Assembly: GCF_026151205.1 (NCBI RefSeq)
Contig: NC_087074.1
Location: 2,294,001 to 2,358,000 of the forward strand
DNA: 64,000 nucleotides
Source: Bolinopsis microptera
Taxonomy: Eukaryota > Ctenophora > Tentaculata > Lobata > Bolinopsidae
Direction: 5' to 3'
Position numbers and translations under genes: made by a program. Positions 56,521-64,000 of the stretch are shown here, one piece after another. Every line of letters starts with the position of its first letter. Position 1 is the stretch's first letter. The notes beneath the pieces were generated by a model. The model had not been told where the DNA came from and did not search any database. It was given only the letters and a program-made list of their open reading frames with translations.

Positions 56521-57546
56521 CTTAGTCCTGGACCCCCCTCACTAGTCCTGGACCCCCCTCACTAGTCCTGGACCCCCTCACTAGTCCTGGACCCCCTCAC
56601 TAGTCCTGGACCCCCTCACTAGTCCTGGACCCCCCCCCCTCACTTGTCCTAGACCCCCTCACTAGTCCTTGACCCCCCTCACTAGTCCTGGACCCCCCCT
56701 CACTAGTCCTGGACCCCCTCACTAGTCCTGGACCCCCCCTCACTAGTCCTGGACCCCCCTCACTAGTCCTGGACCCCCCCCTCACTTGTCCTAGACCCCC
56801 TCACTAGTCCTTGACCCCCCTCACTAGTCCTTGACCCCCCTCACTAGTCCTGGACCCCCCCTCACTAGTCCTGGACCCCCTCACTAGTCCTGGACCCCCC
56901 CTCACTAGTCCTTGACCCCCCTCACTAGTCCTGGACCCCCCCTCACTAGTCCTTGACCCCCCTCACTAGTCCTTGACCCCCCTCACTAGTCCTTGACCCC
57001 CCTCACTAGTCCTGGACCCCCCCTCACTAGTCCTTGACCCCCCTCACTAGTCCTGGACCCCCCCTCACTAGTCCTGGACCCCCTCACTAGTCCTGGACCC
57101 CCCCCTCACTAGTCCTGGACCCCCCTCACTAGTCCTGGACCCCCCCTCACTAGTCCTGGACCCCCTCACTAGTCCTGGACCCCCCCTCACTAGTCCTGGA
57201 CCCCCCTCACTAGTCCTTGACCCCCCTCACTAGTCCTTGACCCCCCTCACTAGTCCTGGACCCCCTCACTAGTCCTGGACCCCCCCTCACTAGTCCTGGA
57301 CCCCCCTCACTAGTCCTTGACCCCCCTCACTAGTCCTGGACCCCCTCACTAGTCCTGGACCCCCCCTCACTAGTCCTGGACCCCCCTCACTAGTCCTTGA
57401 CCCCCCTCACTAGTCCTGGACCCCCTCACTAGTCCTGGACCCCCCCTCACTAGTCCTGGACCCCCCTCACTAGTCCTGGACCCCCCCCACTAGTCCTGGA
57501 ACCCACCCCCTCACTGCACTAGTCCTGAACCCCCACTAGTCCTGGA
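56521..57546. repeat. About 20-bp C-rich minisatellite, about 50 units
   Basis: Unit CTCACTAGTCCTGGACCCCC with variable C-run length and TTGAC/TGGAC variants. Blocks of several units repeat as groups (for example around 57160-57480), showing higher-order amplification. Confidence 0.95.
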
Positions 57547-57888
57547 AAAGCTCCACTGGAAATCATATCAAATATTAAGGAGCTGATGCAATATCAACTA
57601 CTAAGGAGATGATATCAACTACTAAGAAGATATCTACTGTAACTAAATTAATTTTAATGTTGAAGTAGTATACGTAATGATTATTTTTTTCAACAGTTCT
57701 TTACATATTATATACTTTTGAAATCGGATAATATACCATGTTATCTTTTATACCATATTCAAACTGCTGTATGTATATTATGATAATACAAATTGAAACG
57801 ACCGGTTGAGTCAGACAAAACCATGATATCATCAGCAGACGAAACCACCCACAATTATGTATATGATAATATATATATAATATCTTAA

Positions 57889-58553
57889 GTAATAATCTCA
57901 GAATGTGTGTCTGTCTGTGTGTGTGTCTGTCTGTCTGTGCGCGTGTAATTTCCGAGCGGCTTAATCAAGAAAACAGTAAGGGTTATGGGACTGGTTTTTT
58001 CGATATAGTTTCGACAAAACTCTGACAAAGCCAAATGATAAAGGTTTTTTAAATCGGTCGGTGGTAAGTGGTTTAATTAATGGTTTTGTACCACAAATGT
58101 GACATAAAATGGTTTTCTTTTTCTCCCTCCTCGCTCTCTCTCCCATTACTGCATATGTAGATTGTAGGTTGGTACATGAATCATAATTAAGTTAGCCGCG
58201 AAAGATTCGCTGTCATGTAATAATATAAGCTCATTAGGGGAGGGGCACTCATTGCGGTCTGTTTGGACTGTAGAGAGAGAGTTCATACTTTCATACGACA
58301 ATGTTATGCGTTGTAACATTGAAACGTTGAGTAATTCATTTCCTGATAAGAGCATTTTTCCTTGTCGCATCAAACGGGATCAATACAAATTTACACAAGA
58401 ATACATTGCAACCATGCGACTCATAAACAATATTCCAATCCAGATTTTACAATGTTATGCGTGTTTTCAAATATAATAGGCGGGTTAATACTTTTGCATT
58501 TCAACTGCGATAGTGAAGTCCCGGCCGTAGGCACGGGTTACAGTTTACACTAG
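57889..58553 (+). mobile_element. Hairpin-ended repeat family, best 3' end
   Basis: It starts near ATAATCTCAGAATGTGTGTC, passes AGGGTTATGGGACTGG and GTGGTAAGTGGTTTAATTAA, and ends with CCCGGCCGTAGGCACGGG, then 11 bases and CTAG followed by T. Hairpin plus CTRR end with a following T is what a non-autonomous Helitron would show. An extra 139 bp sits inside at 58311-58449. Confidence 0.65.
58311..58449. other. 139-bp insertion flanked by a 12-bp direct repeat
   Basis: CAATGTTATGCG at 58299-58310 and 58450-58461 brackets DNA that other family copies lack. It is open in one frame for its whole length, but I recognise no protein. No poly(A) or inverted termini. Confidence 0.55.
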
Positions 58554-59343
58554 TATATATATATACATATATAAACAGCTATAATCGTTACCAGTACAGG
58601 TTCCTCCTGTATCTGTTATAGAATAATATCTTACGAGTATTAATCGGTCGTAAGTCTTAAATAATCTTAATCTTTTAAGATAGCGCCTTTTGTGCATGTT
58701 GTATTCAATAATGATGTAATGAAATTTGACAAAAAGTAAGGTAATCACGCAATAGTAGTTGATAAAACCTGGTAGTGTGCAGTAGTTGGCAATAAGCCAG
58801 ATTAGTGTGCAGTATAAGTAGTTGGCAATAAGCCAGATTAGTGTGCAGTAGTTGGCAATAGTTAGTGTATTAATACTCTAGTAGCAGGGAATAGTTGAGT
58901 GTGCACTTCGATGTGTACTATTTCTGACAACACAGGGTTGTTTGTTAGGTCATTCTTAACCAAAATCGTGTGGGTGCACAATTTGTTTCGCTAGAGACAA
59001 CCCTACAGGGCAAATTTTCTAAATTACCCTCAGTCGCGTATACGAGATTTTCGTATTTCGGCTCCTGAAGGTCATAGGGACTTCAATTTTGGCTTAAAAT
59101 TACCGCAATAGCCATATTTATATACAACTTATGAAGCAACATAAGGTCTCCAGTGCTTTGTTTTATAGATATTGACAAAAAACTGTTTTTTGGCTCAGCG
59201 AACCAAAAATGGGACTGAATTTTGGTAACTTGAACTAGGAAGATCGTAGAGACTTGAATTTTAGCTTAAAATGAGCGCAAACATCACATTTATATACAAC
59301 TTATAGAGCAATATAAGCCCTTTAATGCTTATTTGTTAAGATA

Positions 59344-59649
59344 TTGACAAAAATCGGTCATTTTGACTACACGCGTGAGGAAAAATACCAAATTGGGCAA
59401 CAACTTTGGTCTTTTTTTGACCAGTTTTGTGCTCAAGTTATTAAAATGTGCTTTGATGTTGTAGATCGGGTGTTTTCTTCCAATATGGGTTTCGGTATAA
59501 ATCCGGAAGCACCCGGTTCATGCGTGATAGGGGTTAAAAACCCTAAAATGTCAGGCGATGGGCGAGACAATTGTCTGAATTTGGTTATAAAAACACTTGC
59601 ACTCTTTGCTAGGGTTTGCTTTTTTCTGCTACATCGATCCGATTTCTAA
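59344..59649 (+). CDS. Unknown 101-codon frame in foldback arm (doubtful)
   Basis: The frame starts MTKIGHFDYTREEKYQ and ends LLHRSDF. It is preserved in the opposite arm at 60958-61263 (- strand), but that follows from arm identity and does not prove coding. I see no family motif, signal peptide or catalytic pattern. It may be noncoding. Confidence 0.2.
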   Translation: MTKIGHFDYTREEKYQIGQQLWSFFDQFCAQVIKMCFDVVDRVFSSNMGFGINPEAPGSCVIGVKNPKMSGDGRDNCLNLVIKTLALFARVCFFLLHRSDF

Positions 59650-60241
59650 CTACTAATCATCCCCTCTACATCATTCTCTTTTAGATACATGATTTCTATA
59701 AGTTCTTGAAGGTACATCCGGCATGATGTAAAGTCTATATCAAAGCATTTTAATGTGGTCTTAACAAGTTGCAAGATATTCAAGTTCACTAATAAAACAG
59801 AGATTGTAGGATATTCTTCTTTTACATATTGATTATTGAGTAATTTTGGTTACACATGTGAGGAAAGATACCAAATTGGTTTACCAAACGAAGATTGTAG
59901 GTTATCTATTATTCTTTACATGATTATTGACGCAACTTTATAGTCAAACCTGTATTATTTTAAATATTTAATATTCATCCACACTCTCCATAAGAATATT
60001 ATTGGGAGTCATTTTGTGGTTAAAATTCGATTAAATCAGTATTTCCAAGCAAAAAACTGCCCCAAATTTCTCCTCCGAATATGGTCCGCTAGTTCGAAAT
60101 TTTAGCACTTATAAACGTTATTGTTAGACATTACATTAGTGTAATACCACTGAGACCAGATGTAGTAATCTATTCAGATAAAGCGAAGAAGGTGCATCTG
60201 AAATAAAGAGAACTTTGCTGATCAAGAGAAAATAATATTAA

Positions 60242-60496
60242 GAGATATCAGCAGCTGACAGAAGAGATTTCGATTGCAAGCTCCAGACAGTAGCAGTTCG
60301 AGTTCGAGTTCGAGGCATTTACAACTGCAGCCTCCAAACCTTTATGAACCACCTGAACGTAAACACTAAAGAGAAAAAGGCCTGCATGAAGATCGCTGAA
60401 TTTAGCATGAGGGCATCATACACCATCTATCTGTCCAGAAACACCATTATATGGACAGATGATTGGGAGTTAGTCCAGAGGCTAGTAATTGCATAG
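60242..60496 (+). pseudogene. Unidentified open frame in foldback loop, possible captured exon
   Basis: The frame is open for 84 codons between stops and has coding-like composition (NHLNVNTKEKKACMKIAEFS, IIWTDDWELVQRL). The first Met is at 60344. Locally the GC content is higher than in the surrounding loop. It could be a piece of host gene carried by the element. I do not recognise the family. Confidence 0.25.
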
Positions 60497-61734
60497 TAGG
60501 AGCGTATAATGTTTGTAGAATGTAATTATTTTTACAAACTACCGTTCAAAACTTATAGATCAAGTGATAGCCTACCCACAATTATATTACAACGTCGTGG
60601 GGTCAGTCGATATTGTTGCTAAAAATCAGGAGCAAGCGTCTTGAAACAGGATACCATGAATCTGTATAAGTTTTAAGTAGTTTTCATTCTACGTTTAATA
60701 TTATTATTGGGTCGTTTACGTTAAAGTTATATTTGGCCATTTTATAGCCTCCCCTCAAAAAGCCCACAATTACTCAATATGTAAAAGAAGAATATCCTAC
60801 AATCTCTGTTTTATTAGTGAACTTGAATATCTTGCAACTAGTTAAGACCACATTAAAATGCTTTGATATAGACTTTACATCATGCCGGATGTACCTTCAA
60901 GAACTTATAGAAATCATGTATCTAAAAGAGAATGATGTAGAGGGGGATGATTAGTAGTTAGAAATCGGATCGATGTAGCAGAAAAAAGCAAACCCTAGCA
61001 AAGAGTGCAAGTGTTTTTATAACCAAATTCAGACAATTGTCTCGCCCATCGCCTGACATTTTAGGGTTTTTAACCCCTATCACGCATGAACCGGGTGCTT
61101 CCGGATTTATACCGAAACCCATATTGGAAGAAAACACCCGATCTACAACATCAAAGCACATTTTAATAACTTGAGTACAAAACTGGTCAAAAAAAGACCA
61201 AAGTTGTTGCCCAATTTGGTATTTTTCCTCACGCGTGTAGTCAAAATGACCGATTTTTGTCAATATCTTAACAAATAAGCATTAAAGGGCTTATATTGCT
61301 CTATAAGTTGTATATAAATGTGATGTTTGCGCTCATTTTAAGCTAAAATTCAAGTCTCTACGATCTTCCTAGTTCAAGTTACCAAAATTCAGTCCCATTT
61401 TTGGTTCGCTGAGCCAAAAAACAGTTTTTTGTCAATATCTATAAAACAAAGCACTGGAGACCTTATGTTGCTTCATAAGTTGTATATAAATATGGCTATT
61501 GCGGTAATTTTAAGCCAAAATTGAAGTCCCTATGACCTTCAGGAGCCGAAATACGAAAATCTCGTATACGCGACTGAGGGTAATTTAGAAAATTTGCCCT
61601 GTAGGGTTGTCTCTAGCGAAACAAATTGTGCACCCACACGATTTTGGTTAAGAATGACCTAACAAACAACCCTGTGTTGTCAGAAATAGTACACATCGAA
61701 GTGCACGCTCAACTATTACCTGCTACTAGAGTAT

Positions 61735-64000
61735 AAGGAAGTTTGAGAGATCGATACCATAACACATTTATTTTGGAACTGTTTTAAAGATTTAAATGAG
61801 AATGAAAATATGGCGAATATTTATATTCGCTATCGGAGCAAGTTTGAACGGTTAAAAGGTTTTACCTTGAATATATAATGACAACTTTGTTTTGAAGGAA
61901 CAGTTGTTATGTATGAACTTAATTAATTTAAACAATAAAACTCTGGATTATTGCGAGTATTAGAATACCACTTTTAAACCTTCCTTCAAAAGTATAAACA
62001 AACAGCTGTGTCCATTCCTAATTACACTCGCTCTCTCAATTTCTTCCTTTCCCTTTACCTTTAGTTCGTGTCTGATATCAGCTATCTACATGTCGGCTGA
62101 TTAATATGTGTACAAATGATGATAATAATAGGTACCGTGTTATGTACGACTGGTATTCTGCCGTTTTCTCAGAAAAGGCAGTAAGTCCATATTTGCCATC
62201 TCGAGATATTGCGACTTTTGCGTTTATGGTTTTTTCTCCGCTTACTTTTTGCGTAAGATCGAAAGTAAACACGTTGAGTTATCAATAATTAGTTAAATTT
62301 TAATTTGTCAAAAAAATTAAAGCTTTGAGCCGTCCATAAGCTTAGATATAACCATTTTTATGCCAAATAATCGAACTTATTTTTCATACTGGATGGACTT
62401 ACTGCCTTTTCTGAGAAAACGTGGACTTACTTCCTTTTCTGAGAAAAATCTCTGTTCAATATTTTTCTGAGAAGGAAGTAAGTCCAAGCTTTTTACTAAA
62501 TTTTTTTCCCTGCTCTTGCCGAAGGCAAAAAGATCGTAGGGAATAAGTAATCGGGTTTGGATATATGAGGTGGCCCGACGGTCCTACGGTGTCGACAAAA
62601 GTCTGCTCCTTCGCAATATAGACCACTCCCCTATAATTATGTGTATAAAAGGAGTCTATTTTGCGCGCGCGACGCTGGTTATGAGTTAACTAATTACAGG
62701 CATAGCAACCAGTTTTTGGTGCTTGACGACTGTTACAAACGGATCAATCATCAATATAGGTGTTATTTGTGTGAAACAAGCTTAATAATTTACCGAGTGA
62801 TAAAAATAAAATTCAGCAAGTCAAAACAAATAAAATTATGATGTCAGCTGATAAACTCGTGGCTGTGGGCTGATTATTTAACATTTAATCGACACTGAAT
62901 GGTAGAAAGCATTGAAATACATAGTTGAGAACAAATGTTACTTCACAGTTACATTCAGAAGCAACTATAATATCAAGATTGTGGTATGCTTTTAAAGAAT
63001 CCTATATCAAATAAAAGGCTCGAAAGTCGATGGTGCTGTGATATGTCGAGTAAGAATAAAAATGTATTAGTTTATGTTAGATACAAATAATAACTAAGAC
63101 GAGACAGCATATTTTATTACAGTCAATAAGTTGGCATACGATGCAGTAATATGACGTGACATGATACGCATATCGTTATTGTTAACACGAAACAAAACCG
63201 CGCAAAGTATGAAATGATCTACAACCAAACCACATACAGATCGACGGCGACACCTCAAATGCGCGCAGGATTTTTCAAGTTCTGCACGCCTAATATAATA
63301 TAAACGTTTATTACATTGTACATGCGCCAAACACCACTCTGGGATACAATAAAGTAGAACAATTAAATTGTATGCAGTAGGGAAATTTGATCGTGCGTGG
63401 TGTTACCGCGGCGAAATTCTTGTTGAGGTTGGGATCTATGTATTTTGGATTATATTGTAAAATATAAACAATTAGGTAAATCTAAATTGCTCCATATTAT
63501 ATAATAAATGTTTTTGAATAATAGTATGCCCTTATTTAGGCAAACTCGCCAATTTTGAACGATTTCAGTGCATTAAATGATATCTTATCGATATTTTGAT
63601 GAAAATGAACTTGATCTAAAAGATATACCTAAACTAAACATTCTCTGCGATTATAACAGCTCAATAACTGCTCCAATGTTTATGTTTTGCGACTAAAATA
63701 CATCCGACGTTTTTGAAAATCGGCCACCAAATTTTTTTTGAGGCCTAAATGAAAATTTTGATCACTCACGTAAGGTTGAAATGTAATCATACATCGATTC
63801 TGAAAATTTCAAGCGAAAATATCAATCGGCAGTAAAGTTATGTTCTTTTTGGGAAATCGCTTTCTAAAATTCCGTTTTTAGCATGCTTTTATAGGAAGTA
63901 AGTCCAGCTACTTCTTCCTATCACAAATAATTTATCTCAGAAAAGGCAGTAAGTCCACGGAATAACTTCCTTATCTCAGAAAATTTTCAAGATTTTCTCA
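61735..64000. other. No gene seen; contains a repeated 23-bp motif in both orientations
   Basis: Copies of TCTCAGAAAAGGCAGTAAGT followed by CCA, or its inverse, occur at about 62168-62189, 62395-62418, 62422-62446, 62465-62486, 63893-63906 and 63937-63956, with a partial one at 63960-63982. They form two clusters about 1.4 kb apart, as in the subterminal repeats of a DNA transposon that may continue beyond the window. Confidence 0.55.

Larger units (their letters stand above)
58873..61734. mobile_element. Large foldback element, arms of about 970 bp
   Basis: 58873-59845 and 60765-61734 are near-perfect inverse copies, both starting ATACTCTAGTAGCAGG at the outside. The loop 59846-60764 is unique. 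Each arm carries a mirrored 101-codon frame (59344-59649 +, 60958-61263 -) differing at one residue (Ala/Thr), and an internal imperfect duplication of about 155 bp (around 59070-59190 and 59225-59350, sharing ATTTATATACAACTTAT and AGATATTGACAAAAA). No transposase is recognised. The target duplication is not clear. Confidence 0.85.

Noticed and set aside
56600-56785. Gly/Arg-rich frame in the C-rich array
   Set aside because: Shadow of the 20-bp minisatellite.
52130-57546. CRISPR-like arrays
   Set aside because: The repeats are contiguous with no unique spacers, the genome is eukaryotic and no cas-like gene is present. They are minisatellites.

Overview
The window is nuclear DNA of an invertebrate animal. 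Genes have spliceosomal introns with GT/AG borders, coding DNA is sparse, and most of the sequence is AT-rich intergenic DNA full of transposon remnants, foldback elements and tandem repeats. A papain-like protease with a C-terminal ShK domain, CR1/jockey-like LINE fragments and a family of Ig-like membrane receptors would suit a cnidarian such as a hydrozoan. That assignment is a guess from domain content, not a proven identity.

Layout. Positions 1-9841 and 36362-44772 are two copies of one segmental duplication. Each carries a single-pass Ig-like receptor gene on the + strand (the first cut by the window edge), a (GAGAGG)n microsatellite, and a convergent five-exon gene on the - strand for the mitochondrial ES1/GATD3 protein of the DJ-1/PfpI superfamily. 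The copies differ by insertions whose empty site is visible in the other copy. From 9842 to 26676 there is no intact host gene: a decayed LINE on the - strand (about 10584-14960), a second LINE ORF1 remnant, degenerate minisatellites and long G runs. A third receptor gene, with one fewer repeat and a different transmembrane/tail module, lies at 26710-28092. Repeats with a 3' hairpin and palindromic elements fill 29384-31341. A secreted cysteine protease gene sits at 32434-33696 on the - strand, followed by another foldback and the complete receptor gene at 36050-37930. From 44773 to 50000 the sequence is again repeat-dominated. A KLHDC1/2-like Kelch gene starts at 50094, but only its N-terminal half is found. 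Its fourth intron opens into about 5.4 kb of five different minisatellite arrays (52130-57546). The right end holds a 2.9 kb foldback element with arms of nearly 1 kb and a cluster of a short inverted motif.

Two observations stand out. (1) In three introns of two unrelated genes (Kelch intron 4, ES1 introns 2 and 4) the minisatellite unit spans the exon-intron junction, so splice donors, and in one case complete 39-nt introns with both splice sites, are copied in tandem up to about 53 times. (2) The Ig-like receptor family has variable domain number, exchangeable C-terminal modules and an apparent gene-conversion patch. By eye its coding sequence has diverged far more between the duplicated copies than its own 3' flank or the neighbouring ES1 gene, as expected for a diversifying recognition or immune receptor cluster. 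No ligand or function can be read from the sequence.

Sequence quality looks poor around 17850-25000 (indel-rich repeats, long G runs), so absence of genes there is less certain than elsewhere.
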